From Roseomonas xinghualingensis (GTDB lineage: Bacteria; Pseudomonadota; Alphaproteobacteria; Acetobacterales; Acetobacteraceae), in NCBI RefSeq assembly GCF_025791835.1, contig NZ_JAOXLP010000005.1:1-64000 (forward strand): a DNA stretch of 64,000 bases, in the 5' to 3' direction. How positions within the stretch are numbered: the first letter of the stretch is position 1; each line of letters begins with the position of its first letter. Of this stretch, positions 33,755 through 42,847 are shown one piece after another. The notes beneath the pieces were generated by a model. That model searched no databases, was not told where the DNA came from, and saw only the letters and a program-made list of their open reading frames with translations. Made by a program: the position numbers and the translations under genes.

Positions 33755-34723
33755 ATGAACCTCGCCGGCCTGAGCTTCCGCGACATCGAGTACCTGGTCG
33801 CCGTCGCCGAGCACCTGCATTTCGGAAAAGCTGCCACTGCCTGCGCAGTCAGCCAGCCAACCCTCTCCGCTCAGGTGCGCAAGCTGGAGGAGTATCTCGG
33901 CATACAGGTCTTTGAGCGCGCCAGCCGCAGCGTGATGGTGACGGAACAGGGTGCCGAGATCCTGGCGCAGTGCCGGACCATACTGGCAGAGGGCCGACGC
34001 CTTCTGGAGATGGCGCAATCGGGCATCGAGCCGCTGGGCGGACAGTTCCGCCTGGGCGTCATCTCCACCCTCGCGCCCTATATCGCGCCGCTCATCCTTC
34101 AACCGCTGCGGAGCCGCTTTCCCAATCTACGGCTGAGCCTGGTGGAGGGGGTAACCCATCCGCTCGTGCGGGCGCTGGAAGCGGGAGAACTGGATGCCAT
34201 CCTCGCCGTCTCCCCGGTGCGGGAAATCGAGTTGTCGGAACTGCCCGTCTTCCATGAAAGCTTCGTCCTCGCCGTGCCGCGTGACCACCGGCTGGCGGTG
34301 ATCGACCGGGTGACGATGGAGGACATACCCCCGGAGGAGTTGATCCTGCTCAGCGAGGGCCATTGCCTGCGCGACCAGACCATCTCCCTCTTCCCCGCTT
34401 CCCAGCGCGCCGCGCAATCCGGCGGGCCAATGCAGGCCACCAGCCTGGAAACGCTGCGCCAGATGATCGGCGCCGGAATGGGCTGTTCCCTGCTGCCGCA
34501 GTTGGCCGTGCAGATCGGCACCTTGCTGGATGACATGGTGGCCTATCGGCTGATCCGCTCGCAGCCGCTGCCGGGCCGCGACATTTCCCTCTTCCACCGC
34601 CCGAGCTTCGGCCGCATCCGTGAGGTGCGGCTGCTGCGGGACGTGATCCGGGACGCCATGGCGGGGCTCGGCACGTTGAAGGTGCATGGGCGGCCAGAGA
34701 CACGCGCCCTGGCCGCCACCTGA
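33755..34723 (+). CDS. LysR-family regulator, OxyR-like
   Basis: This 322-residue protein has an N-terminal HTH (LSFRDIEYLVAVAEHLHFGK, then SQPTLSAQVRKLEEYLG) and the periplasmic-binding-like effector domain. The redox segment of OxyR is recognisable: EGHCLRDQTISLF, with Cys204 at the position of E. coli C199. The partner C208 is replaced by Phe213, so an intramolecular disulfide of the classical type cannot form. The segment ATSLETLRQMIGAGMGCSLLP supports OxyR ancestry. It is divergent from an esterase; no catalase or peroxiredoxin gene is next to it. Confidence 0.85.
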   Translation: MNLAGLSFRDIEYLVAVAEHLHFGKAATACAVSQPTLSAQVRKLEEYLGIQVFERASRSVMVTEQGAEILAQCRTILAEGRRLLEMAQSGIEPLGGQFRLGVISTLAPYIAPLILQPLRSRFPNLRLSLVEGVTHPLVRALEAGELDAILAVSPVREIELSELPVFHESFVLAVPRDHRLAVIDRVTMEDIPPEELILLSEGHCLRDQTISLFPASQRAAQSGGPMQATSLETLRQMIGAGMGCSLLPQLAVQIGTLLDDMVAYRLIRSQPLPGRDISLFHRPSFGRIREVRLLRDVIRDAMAGLGTLKVHGRPETRALAAT

Positions 34724-34734
34724 ACGGCGCCCGG

Positions 34735-35502
34735 TCAGGGCACGGGCGACATGCCGCCATCCACGTTGATAGCCGTGCCCGTCACGTAGTCGCCGGGCTG
34801 CGAGACCAGGGCGAGAGCCATGGCGGCGAATTCCTCCGCCTTGCCCATCCGCCCCATGGGAATGGCCTTGCCGGCTTCTGCCATCCATTCCTCATAGGTC
34901 TGGCCCTGGGGATCGGCGGCGTGGCGGCGCATCCATTGATCGCTGTCGATCTTGCCGACCAGCAGGGCGTTCACATTGATGCCGAGCGGCGCCCCCTCCC
35001 CCGCCATCACCTTGGTCAGCGCCAGCCCCGCCGCGCGGGAAACGGCGGTGGGCGCACCGGTCGGCGGCGGTGCCTTGGCACCGATGTTGAGCACGTTGAT
35101 AATCCGGCCGAAGTGCCGCTCCGCCATGCTTGGCCAGGCAAGGCGCACGAGGCGGATGGCGGCGAAGAGCTTCAGGTCCAGATCCGCCTGCCAATCGGCG
35201 TCACTGATGCTGGAGAGCGGGCCTCGGCGCGAGGTGCCGGCATTGTTCACCAGGATGTCGATCCCTCCCAGCGCCGCTTCGGCTGACCGATAGGCGCGTT
35301 CGCAACCGTCGGCGGTGGCAATGTCGGCCTGGACGGGGATGCTGCCGGGAATGGAAGCGGCCGCTTCGGTCAGCGGCCCCTCCCCGCGCGCCACCATCGC
35401 GACCCGTGCGCCCGCGGCCGCGAAGGCGCGGGCCATGGCGAGACCGAGCCCGCGTGACGCGCCGGTGATCAGGGCGCGGCGGCCCTCAAGGGAAAGCTGC
35501 AT
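34735..35502 (-). CDS. Short-chain dehydrogenase/reductase-family protein lacking the YxxxK motif
   Basis: This 255-residue protein has a normal Rossmann start (ALITGASRGLGLAMARAFA), NNAG (ILVNNAGTS) and a C-terminal GTAINVDGG. At the active site, where Y-x-x-x-K is expected, the sequence is GAPTAVSRAAGLALTK: the tyrosine is replaced and the lysine is Arg. The catalytic serine region reads NVLNIGAKAPP. It may bind NAD(P) without classical reduction, or use a different mechanism. GGAG precedes the ATG. It is convergent with the OxyR-like gene. Confidence 0.8.
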   Translation of the reverse strand: MQLSLEGRRALITGASRGLGLAMARAFAAAGARVAMVARGEGPLTEAAASIPGSIPVQADIATADGCERAYRSAEAALGGIDILVNNAGTSRRGPLSSISDADWQADLDLKLFAAIRLVRLAWPSMAERHFGRIINVLNIGAKAPPPTGAPTAVSRAAGLALTKVMAGEGAPLGINVNALLVGKIDSDQWMRRHAADPQGQTYEEWMAEAGKAIPMGRMGKAEEFAAMALALVSQPGDYVTGTAINVDGGMSPVP

Positions 35503-35626
35503 GGCGTTCTCCGTCCCAGGGCCTTGTTGCCCTTCATCGGAAGCGGAGTTCGTAACCGGATCGGGACGAAGTCAACCGGGATCCCCGGCGGGGCCGTATG
35601 GAAAGGGCTCTCGGGCGGGAAGGATG

Positions 35627-35700
35627 GGCGACCTACGGGGCTCGAACCCGTGACATCCACGACCACAACGTGGCGCTCTACCAACTGAGCTAAGGCCGCC
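35627..35700 (-). tRNA. tRNA-His (anticodon GTG)
   Basis: The minus strand folds as a full cloverleaf: D arm GCTCAGTTGGTAGAGC, anticodon arm CCACG-TTGTGGT-CGTGG with GTG at 35664-35666, and T arm ACGGG-TTCGAGC-CCCGT. The acceptor stem is 7 bp with one G-U. An extra G-1 is encoded and faces C73, the identity element for histidyl-tRNA synthetase. CCA is not encoded. It stands alone, with no tRNA neighbour. Confidence 0.95.
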
Positions 35701-35786
35701 ATATGCGCCGGCCGGAAATACCGGTCGGCGGCGCGGTTTACGTTCGGGGCGCCTTCCCGTCAACACCCAGGATGGCGCCCCTTGCA

Positions 35787-36989
35787 TTACCCGGCGGCGC
35801 GGACCTCGCCGGCACGAGAGGCCTTCCATGCGGCAAGCCGTGCGAGGGCCTCATCCAGCACTGCATCAGCCTTGCAGAAGGCGAAGCGGGCGTAGTGATT
35901 CGGCGCCCCCTCCCCGTCATAGAAGGCCGAGACGGGAATGGCCGTGACCTTCGCAGCCTCGGTGATGTGCCGGCAAAAGGCGACATCATCCCCGGCAAAG
36001 CCCAGCGGGCGGAAATCGGCAGTGACGAAATAGGATCCCTGGCTGGGCAGCACCCCGAATCCGAGCTCCGTCAGCCCGGCCGCCAGCCGGTCCCGCTTCG
36101 CCTGGAGGGAAGCCGAGAGGCCGCCGAAATACGAATCCGGCAGCCCCAGCCCCACCGCCACAGCACGCTGCAGGTTCGGCGGCGTGGTGAAGGTGAGCAG
36201 CTGGTGCGCCTTGGCGACATTGGGGGCCAGGGAACGGTCGGCGGTGATATAGCCCACCTTCCAACCTGTCAGGCTGAAGGTCTTGCCCGCGCTGCCGATC
36301 CTCATGCAGCGCTCCCGCATGCCCGGGAAGGTCATCAGGGGGATATGGGCCCAGCCATCGAAGGTCAGGTGCTCATACACTTCGTCGCAGATGGCATAGG
36401 CGCCGTGGCGCTGCAGGAGATCGGCGATGAAGGCCAGCTCCGCCGCGGTGAAGACCTTGCCAGCCGGGTTCATCGGCGAGTTCAGCAGGATGGCCTTGGT
36501 GCGCGGCCCGAAGGCGGCGGCCAACTCGGCGCGCGGCAGCTCCCATTTCGGGGGGGACAGGCGGACCAGCTTCGGCACCGCACCCAGCATGCGGACCACC
36601 GGTAGGTAGGTGTCGTAGAGCGGCTCGATCAGCACGCACTCATCGCCGGGATTCAGAACGGCCATGAGGCAGGCCGTGAGCGCCTCGGTCGCGCCAGAGG
36701 TGACCACCACCTCAGAGAGCGGATCGACCTCCAGCCCATAGAAGCGCCGGTTCGCATCGGCCACGGCCTGGCGCAGTTCCGGCACCCCCGTCAGCGGTGG
36801 ATACTGGTTGCGGTTGTCCAGAAGCGCGTCGGCAGCGGCCCGCACCACCTCCTCCGGCCCTTCGGTGTCAGGAAAGCCCTGGCCGAGATTGATCGCGCCA
36901 TGCTGCATGGCGAGGGCCGACATGACGGTGAAAACCGTGGTGCCGGTGGCGGAGAGGAGTGCGTTCGGCGGCTTGAGAGGGGCGTTCAT
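35787..36989 (-). CDS. PLP-dependent class I/II aminotransferase (MetAT/KAT-like)
   Basis: This 400-residue protein has the fold-type I motifs INLGQGFPDTEGP, NQYPPLTGVPELRQAVA, TSGATEAL, SPMNPAGKVF, ICDEVYEHL and the Schiff-base Lys in SAGKTFSLTGWKVGY. The pattern is close to E. coli YbdL (methionine aminotransferase) and kynurenine/glutamine transaminases. ATG 36989 was chosen from the family N-terminus. It is divergent from glnB, so it may share nitrogen-responsive control, and it lies just past the tRNA-His gene. Confidence 0.87.
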   Translation of the reverse strand: MNAPLKPPNALLSATGTTVFTVMSALAMQHGAINLGQGFPDTEGPEEVVRAAADALLDNRNQYPPLTGVPELRQAVADANRRFYGLEVDPLSEVVVTSGATEALTACLMAVLNPGDECVLIEPLYDTYLPVVRMLGAVPKLVRLSPPKWELPRAELAAAFGPRTKAILLNSPMNPAGKVFTAAELAFIADLLQRHGAYAICDEVYEHLTFDGWAHIPLMTFPGMRERCMRIGSAGKTFSLTGWKVGYITADRSLAPNVAKAHQLLTFTTPPNLQRAVAVGLGLPDSYFGGLSASLQAKRDRLAAGLTELGFGVLPSQGSYFVTADFRPLGFAGDDVAFCRHITEAAKVTAIPVSAFYDGEGAPNHYARFAFCKADAVLDEALARLAAWKASRAGEVRAAG

Positions 36990-37096
36990 GGTCAGGGCGG
37001 GCGTTCCGGAAAGGCTGGCCCATCCGGGATTGGCCCGGGGGCGAACCCGCCCATGATGGGCCCGCCCTTTGCCCGGTGCAATCGCACCCGACCGAA

Positions 37097-37627
<531 letters not shown>

Positions 37628-37738
37628 CAGCTTTCCCGCACAGTGCCCCAGGTCTACAAGCCAGGGCTTGCGGCGGGCCAGGGTGGAGCAGCACACGCTC
37701 CCCCAAGATCAACGTGTTAGGGGAACAGGACCCAGCGA

Positions 37739-39160
37739 ATGGCGAATGACAAGGACAGCGTCTCCAAGGTGATGGAGATGATTAAGGAGAACAGCGTCGA
37801 GTACGTGGACTTCCGGTTCACGGACCCGAAGGGCAAGTGGCAGCACACCGCCCAGCACGTCTCCACCATTGAAGAGGACACCTTCGCCGAGGGCATCATG
37901 TTCGACGGCTCCTCGATCGCCGGCTGGAAGGCGATCAACGAGTCCGACATGATCCTGATGCCGGACACGCAGAACGCGTGCATGGATCCCTTCAGCGCGA
38001 AGCCGCAGCTGATCCTCTTCTGCGACATCTACGACCCCTCCACGGGCCAGCGCTACAACCGCGATCCGCGCAGCACCGCGAAGAAGGCCGAGGAGTATCT
38101 GAAGGCCTCCGGCATCGGCGACACGGCCTTCTTCGGCCCCGAGGCCGAGTTCTTCGTGTTCGACGACGTGAAGTTCGGCACGGGCGGCAATTTCGGCCAC
38201 TACAAGCTGGAGAGCGGCGAGGGCCCGGGCGCGTCCATGAAGGACTTCCCCGAGGGCAACATGGGTCACCGCCCCGGCGTGAAGGGCGGCTACTTCCCGG
38301 TGAACCCGGTGGACTCCGAGGTCGACCTGCGCGCCGAGATGCTCTCCACCATGATGGAGATGGGCGTGCTGGGCGAGAAGCACCACCACGAGGTGGCGCA
38401 GTCGCAGCATGAGCTCGGCACCAAGTTCGGCCCGCTGATCACGCAGGCCGACCACATGCAGATCTACAAGTACGTGATCCACAACGTGGCGCATTCCTAC
38501 GGGAAGACCGCGACGTTCATGCCGAAGCCGATCTATGGCGACAACGGCTCGGGCATGCATGTGCATCAGTCGATCTGGAAGGACGGCAAGCCGCTCTTTG
38601 CCGGTAACGGCTATGCGGACCTGTCCGACTACGCGCTGTGGTACATCGGCGGCATCATCAAGCACGCCAAGTCCCTCAACGCCTTCACCAACCCGCTGAC
38701 CAACTCTTACAAGCGGCTGATCCCGGGCTTCGAGGCTCCCGTGCTGCTGGCCTACTCGGCCCGCAACCGCTCCGCCTCCTGCCGCATTCCCTACGCGACG
38801 AGCCCGAAGGCGAAGCGCGTTGAGGTGCGCTTCCCGGATCCGGGTGCAAACCCCTACCTCGCTTTCGCGGCCATGCTGATGGCCGGCCTCGATGGCATCA
38901 AGAACAAGATCCATCCGGGCGAGGCCATGGACAAGGACCTGTACGACCTGCCGCCGGAGGAGCTGAAGGGCATTCCGACGGTCTGCGGCTCGCTGCGCGA
39001 GGCGCTGCAGTCCCTTGAGGCCGACCACGAATATCTGCTGGCCGGCGATGTCTTCACGAAGGACCAGATCGAGTCCTACATCGAGCTGAAGTGGCAGGAA
39101 GTGTATCGCTTCGAGCACACCCCGCACCCGGTTGAGTTCGAGATGTATTACTCGGTCTGA
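37739..39160 (+). CDS. glnA: Glutamine synthetase type I
   Basis: This 473-residue dodecameric enzyme makes glutamine from glutamate, ammonia and ATP. It has the N-terminal [31 protein letters not shown], the metal-site [26 protein letters not shown] and [20 protein letters not shown]. The adenylylation site is Tyr402 in [10 protein letters not shown], so the enzyme should be under GlnE control. It follows glnB in the same operon and ends at a strong terminator. Confidence 0.97.
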   Translation: MANDKDSVSKVMEMIKENSVEYVDFRFTDPKGKWQHTAQHVSTIEEDTFAEGIMFDGSSIAGWKAINESDMILMPDTQNACMDPFSAKPQLILFCDIYDPSTGQRYNRDPRSTAKKAEEYLKASGIGDTAFFGPEAEFFVFDDVKFGTGGNFGHYKLESGEGPGASMKDFPEGNMGHRPGVKGGYFPVNPVDSEVDLRAEMLSTMMEMGVLGEKHHHEVAQSQHELGTKFGPLITQADHMQIYKYVIHNVAHSYGKTATFMPKPIYGDNGSGMHVHQSIWKDGKPLFAGNGYADLSDYALWYIGGIIKHAKSLNAFTNPLTNSYKRLIPGFEAPVLLAYSARNRSASCRIPYATSPKAKRVEVRFPDPGANPYLAFAAMLMAGLDGIKNKIHPGEAMDKDLYDLPPEELKGIPTVCGSLREALQSLEADHEYLLAGDVFTKDQIESYIELKWQEVYRFEHTPHPVEFEMYYSV

Positions 39161-39190
39161 GGTCTCCTCAGGCTAAAGACCCAGGATCCA

Positions 39191-39216
39191 GGCGCCGGTC
39201 CGGAAGGACCGGCGCC
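39191..39216 (+). terminator. GNRA-capped hairpin after glnA
   Basis: GGCGCCGGTCC and GGACCGGCGCC form a perfect 11-bp stem with a GGAA tetraloop, 30 bases past the glnA stop. It has no U-tract and may protect the 3' end of the message ahead of the terminator at 39238. Confidence 0.6.
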
Positions 39217-39237
39217 GGCAAGCCCTCGGATGCACCG

Positions 39238-39280
39238 GACCGGATCGTGGCAGACCTGCCGCGATCCGGTCTTTCTTTTT
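39238..39280 (+). terminator. Intrinsic terminator of glnB-glnA
   Basis: GACCGGATCG (39238-39247) pairs with CGATCCGGTC (39262-39271), with an inner GGCA/TGCC stem. It runs straight into TCTTTCTTTTT. This is the clearest rho-independent terminator in the window. Confidence 0.9.
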
Positions 39281-39337
39281 CATAGGGGTTTGGCCGTTCG
39301 GAACGTCTTGCCCACCTCGGCGCCTCCTGCCCTGAGG

Positions 39338-40543
39338 TCACGCAGCCCTTGCCGCGGGTTCCGTGTTCACTGCATCGAAGCCGCCCCTGTAGAGAGCCGC
39401 GATCAGATCGGCCTGGGAGATGATGCCGGACAGCCGGCCCTCCCCATCCACCACCGCGATGTGCCGGAACCCCGCATCCGCCATCAGGGGAACCAGTGCC
39501 GCGACATGGGTATCCTCCGGTATGGTCCGGATCCCGGCCGCCATGATCCGCCCGACAACTTCGGGACGACCAGTACGGAACGTTCTCGCGCGACGGATCA
39601 TGCGGTGGAAGCGTTCTTCCAACCCCTCATGGATGTTGAGGTCAGGGTTACTCAGGAAATCGGTGTCCGAAACCATGCCGACCACGCGCCGCGCCGGGTC
39701 GATCACCGGCAAGGCACGGATATCGTGCCGCCGCAGCAAGGCCCACGCCTCCTTCAGCGGTGTTTCGAATCCAACGGCGATGACATCGCGTGACATCACA
39801 TCGGCACAGGTGATCTGGCCGAAGCGCCGGCGATAGGCATGCATCTCCGCCTCCTGGAGCAGATCCTCCAGATCGTCACGGCTGACATCGAGCACCTGGT
39901 CATGCTGCCGCAGGACCGCGTCGAGATCCTCCCTGCTGACGCCGAGGCGCGCGGTGGGCGCCTGATCCGCTGTGTGATGCGGATTGGCCTGCGGGGCCTG
40001 GCGGGGATTTGGATAGGGCCGTCGCGTGGCGTTGTTGAAGGCGATCGCCGCCAGCATCAGCACAGCTGAGTTCAATGCCACCGGCAGGAGGACGAAGTGA
40101 TAACCCATCGCGGTCACCGCTGGCCCGCCAAGAACGGCCGTAAGGGCGATGGCACCACCGGGCGGATGCAGGCAGCGCAGGGCGAACATCGCGGCAATGG
40201 CGAGGCCGGCCGCCAGCGGAGCGGCCAGCAGCGGATCAGCGATCCATGTTGCGCAGGTCACGCCGACCAGGGCGGAGACGATGTTGCCGCCAATAATCGA
40301 CCAGGGCTGCGCAAGGGGGCTGGCCGGCACCGCGAAAAGGAGGACAGCGGAGGCGCCCAGAGGCGCCATCAGCATCGGCAAGCCGCCTCCCGTGCCCGCC
40401 ATGCTGGTGCAGATCAGGCCCGTGACCAGGACACCCATCAGCGCGCCACCGCTGCCACGCAGTTGTTCCATCGCGCTGGCGGTCAGTGGCGCGGGCAGGA
40501 AGCCGCGCAGCCAGCCCAACAGCCCAGCCATCATCGCCCCCAT
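39338..40543 (-). CDS. HPP-family membrane protein fused to two CBS domains
   Basis: This 401-residue protein has an N-terminal HPP domain of about four to five helices (LRCLHPPGGAIALTAVLGGP carries the HPP motif). After a linker come two CBS domains, about 245-300 (VMSRDVIAVGFETPLKEAWA) and about 325-385 (IMAAGIRTIPEDTHVAALVP). CBS pairs bind adenine nucleotides and gate the membrane part. Some HPP proteins are reported nitrite carriers, which fits the coupling to nsrR: its ATG is one base after the nsrR stop. I chose ATG 40543; the frame upstream lies inside nsrR. Confidence 0.85.
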   Translation of the reverse strand: MGAMMAGLLGWLRGFLPAPLTASAMEQLRGSGGALMGVLVTGLICTSMAGTGGGLPMLMAPLGASAVLLFAVPASPLAQPWSIIGGNIVSALVGVTCATWIADPLLAAPLAAGLAIAAMFALRCLHPPGGAIALTAVLGGPAVTAMGYHFVLLPVALNSAVLMLAAIAFNNATRRPYPNPRQAPQANPHHTADQAPTARLGVSREDLDAVLRQHDQVLDVSRDDLEDLLQEAEMHAYRRRFGQITCADVMSRDVIAVGFETPLKEAWALLRRHDIRALPVIDPARRVVGMVSDTDFLSNPDLNIHEGLEERFHRMIRRARTFRTGRPEVVGRIMAAGIRTIPEDTHVAALVPLMADAGFRHIAVVDGEGRLSGIISQADLIAALYRGGFDAVNTEPAARAA

Positions 40544-40544
40544 G

Positions 40545-41009
40545 TCAGGCTGGCTCCGCGGGCGCCAAGAGGCCGAGACGGGTCGCCATGGCCGCCCTGT
40601 CCTGGCTCGGGAGCAGATCGGCCAGGGTCCGGCTGTCCAGCACGGCCAGGAAGGCACCCAGCGCCTCCCCCAGCAGCGACTGCAGGCGGCAGATGTTGAG
40701 CAGGACGCAGCCGCCGCCCTCCCCTGGCGCCTGGAAGCAGGTGACCAGGGCCATGTCCTCCTCGGTGAAGCGAACCACCTCACCGATGACGATCGCCTCC
40801 GGCGGCCGTGCCAGGCGAAGCCCCCCTCCCCTGCCGCGCGTCGTTTCCACGAAGCCGCCTCGGCCGAGGTTATGAACGACCTTGACCAGGTGGTTCTCCG
40901 AAATGCGATGCGCCTCCGCGATTTCTCGGATCGAGACACGGCGTTCTGGCCTGAGAGCCAGATAGATCAGCGTACGCAGTGCGTAATCGGTATGAAGGGT
41001 AAGGCGCAT
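40545..41009 (-). CDS. nsrR: Rrf2-family nitric-oxide-sensing repressor NsrR
   Basis: This 154-residue winged-helix protein opens MRLTLHTDYALRTLIYLAL, with a recognition region RISENHLVKVVHNLGRGGFV and wing RGRGGGLRLARP. Three conserved cysteines (C91, C101, C107) should hold the NO-sensitive Fe-S cluster. The start faces the hmp pseudogene across 78 bases that contain two palindromes, one of them an NsrR-type site. It is coupled to the HPP-CBS gene downstream. Confidence 0.9.
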   Translation of the reverse strand: MRLTLHTDYALRTLIYLALRPERRVSIREIAEAHRISENHLVKVVHNLGRGGFVETTRGRGGGLRLARPPEAIVIGEVVRFTEEDMALVTCFQAPGEGGGCVLLNICRLQSLLGEALGAFLAVLDSRTLADLLPSQDRAAMATRLGLLAPAEPA

Positions 41010-41018
41010 CCAAGAAGG

Positions 41019-41033
41019 TGTAACGGCGTTACA
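41019..41033. promoter_or_regulatory. Palindrome next to the nsrR start
   Basis: TGTAAC-GGC-GTTACA is a perfect 6-3-6 inverted repeat ending ten bases before the nsrR ATG. It differs from the NsrR-type site at 41051, so it may bind another regulator. Confidence 0.45.
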
Positions 41034-41050
41034 GCTTTTGCACAGCGGAT

Positions 41051-41079
41051 CATAAGATATACCAAAAATGCATCTTATG
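41051..41079. promoter_or_regulatory. NsrR operator between nsrR and the hmp pseudogene
   Basis: CATAAGAT (41051-41058) and ATCTTATG (41072-41079) form perfect 8-bp arms. The right half extends to AATGCATCTT, matching the known NsrR half-site AAGATGCATT read in reverse. It ends eight bases before the hmp start codon. Confidence 0.8.
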
Positions 41080-41087
41080 AGGCCCTC

Positions 41088-42301
41088 ATGCCGCGCCTGC
41101 TGAGCGACCAGACGATTTCCATCGTGAAGCGACCGTCCCGGCGCTGCAGGCCCACGGCCTTGCCATCACCCGCCGGATGTACGAGCGGATGTTCCAGAAC
41201 GAGGCCATCCGTGACCTGTTCAACCAGTCGCATCATGGCGAGACGGGATCGCAGCCCAAGGCGCTGGCCATGGCGGTGCTGGCTTATGCGCAGAATATCG
41301 ACAATCTCGGCGTGCTCAGCGCCGCCGTCGAGCGGATTGCACAGAAGCATGTCGGGCTGAACATCCTGCCCGAGCATTATCCCTATGTGGCGGAGGCCCT
41401 GCTCGGCGCCATCAAGGACGTGCTGGGCGAAGCGGCGACGCCCGAGATCCTGGATGCCTGGGGCGAGGCCTATTGGTTCCTGGCCGATATCCTGATCGGG
41501 CGCGAGAGGCAGATCTATGGCGAGCACGCCGCCGCGCCCGGCGGCTGGACTGGCTAGCGCGACTTCATCCTCCAGGACAAGAAGAAGGAAAGCGAGATCA
41601 TCACCTCCTTCATCCTTGCGCCCGCGGATGGCAAGAAGGTTCTGCCGCACCGCCCCGGGCAATACCTGACCTTCTGGCTGGATCTTCCGGGACGGCCATC
41701 ATTGAAGCGGAACTACAGCATTTCCTCCGCCCCCAGCGATGCGCGCTACCGCATCTCGGTGAAGCGAGAGCCACAGGGCGTCGCGTCGAACTGGCTGCAC
41801 GACCATGTCCAGCCGGGGGCACGGCTGAAGGTGGCCGCGCCGGCCGGCGAGTTCTTCCTGCCTGACATGCTGGAGCGGCCCGTGGTGCTGCTGAGCGGCG
41901 GGGTGGGCCAGACCCCGCTGATGAGCATGATGAAGGCCATCGCGGCCGGCCATCCAGCGGTGCCAGCGCATTTTGTCCATGGCACGCAATCGGGTGCGAC
42001 CCATGCGATGGGCGCCGAGGCCAGGGCGCTTGCAGCCGCCTCCGGTGGCCGGATCAAGGCGACGAATTTCCACGAGCAGCCCCACCCCGAGGACAGGCAG
42101 GGACAGGGTTACGACGTGGCCGGCCGGATCACCCTGGATTGGCTGCGCGAGAACACCCCTCTTGCCGGGGCCGACTACTTTCTTTGCGGGCCACGCGCCT
42201 TCCTGCGCATTTTCGTAGGCGGCCTCATGCAACTTGGCGTTCCGGCGCCCCACATCCATTACGAGTTCTTCGGACCGGCGGATGAGTTGCTGGCGGCTTG
42301 A
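41088..42301 (+). pseudogene. hmp: Flavohemoprotein (nitric oxide dioxygenase) gene with a frameshift and an amber codon
   Basis: The product would be the NO-detoxifying globin-FAD-NAD enzyme of about 404 residues. The start MPRLLSDQTISIVK is normal, but one G is missing at 41127-41129 (AAGCG for expected AAGGCG), which shifts the frame. Globin helices continue in the next frame (RRMYERMFQNEAIRDLFNQ, haem/proximal side AQKHVGLNILPEHYPYVAEA). At 41555-41557 TAG replaces a sense codon, in frame, at the globin/reductase joint. The rest is intact: RNYSISSAP (FAD), GGVGQTPLMSM (NAD) and a C-terminal IHYEFFGP. Sequencing error is an alternative for either lesion. Confidence 0.85.
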
Positions 42302-42324
42302 GGGCAGCCGCAAGGAGCGGGAAG

Positions 42325-42615
42325 ATGGACCAGGGCGATGATGTGGAAGCGGGCGAATACGCATCGCCCGCATGCTTCCTCCACGAGCTTGATCCCGTCT
42401 TTGCCGGGCTGGCACGGCCAGGCAAGACAGAGGCCACGAAGACCGGACATGGTGAGGACCTTCCATCCAGCGCCGGGCAATCCCCCTCACGCGAAAGAGA
42501 AAGCCTGGCCGGTGCCGATGGCCCCGGAGTTGATGAAGCGGGGCCTTCAGATGACTGTCCGCCGCCACCAGATGGGCAGCCCTGCCCCTTTCAGGATCCA
42601 GGGAGGACGACATGA
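42325..42615 (+). CDS. Small hypothetical protein with EYASPACFLHELDP motif
   Basis: This 96-residue protein has ATG preceded by AAGGAGCGGG. The N-terminus YASPACFLHELDPVF resembles a short motif I recall from other alphaproteobacterial proteins of unknown role near folate or hydrolase genes. The C-terminal two thirds is low-complexity and acidic. Its TGA overlaps the ATG of the next gene (ATGA), which supports translation of both. It follows the hmp pseudogene by 23 bases and could share its promoter. Confidence 0.5.
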   Translation: MDQGDDVEAGEYASPACFLHELDPVFAGLARPGKTEATKTGHGEDLPSSAGQSPSRERESLAGADGPGVDEAGPSDDCPPPPDGQPCPFQDPGRTT

Positions 42616-42827
42616 ACGGCAATGACGTCGCAAGGCGGATGGGTTGGATGCGTACGGAGGGCAGGGCACTGTCCAAGCTCGCGCTGCTATGGCGAGGCAA
42701 GCCGGAAGCCACCACGGCCACGGCCGCCGAATGCGCGAAGCAGGCGAAGGATCCGCTGCGCCGCTTCGATCCTCTGCGGCGCCGCGGCGAGGAGGCTCCC
42801 ACCCCATTCCAGCCCGGCATCCACTAG
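42612..42827 (+). CDS. Small basic hypothetical protein
   Basis: This 71-residue basic protein has GGGAGGAC seven bases upstream and a 4-base overlap with the preceding gene. It holds KLALLWRGKPEATTATAAEC and DPLRRFDPLRRRGEEAPTPF. No domain is recognised. Probably co-transcribed with the hmp remnant. Confidence 0.45.
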   Translation: MNGNDVARRMGWMRTEGRALSKLALLWRGKPEATTATAAECAKQAKDPLRRFDPLRRRGEEAPTPFQPGIH

Positions 42828-42847
42828 GCCGCGCCACCTGCATCGGC

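Noticed and set aside
33377-34102. A 241-codon minus-strand frame over the OxyR-like gene
   Set aside because: It covers the HTH of the regulator in antisense and has no domain.
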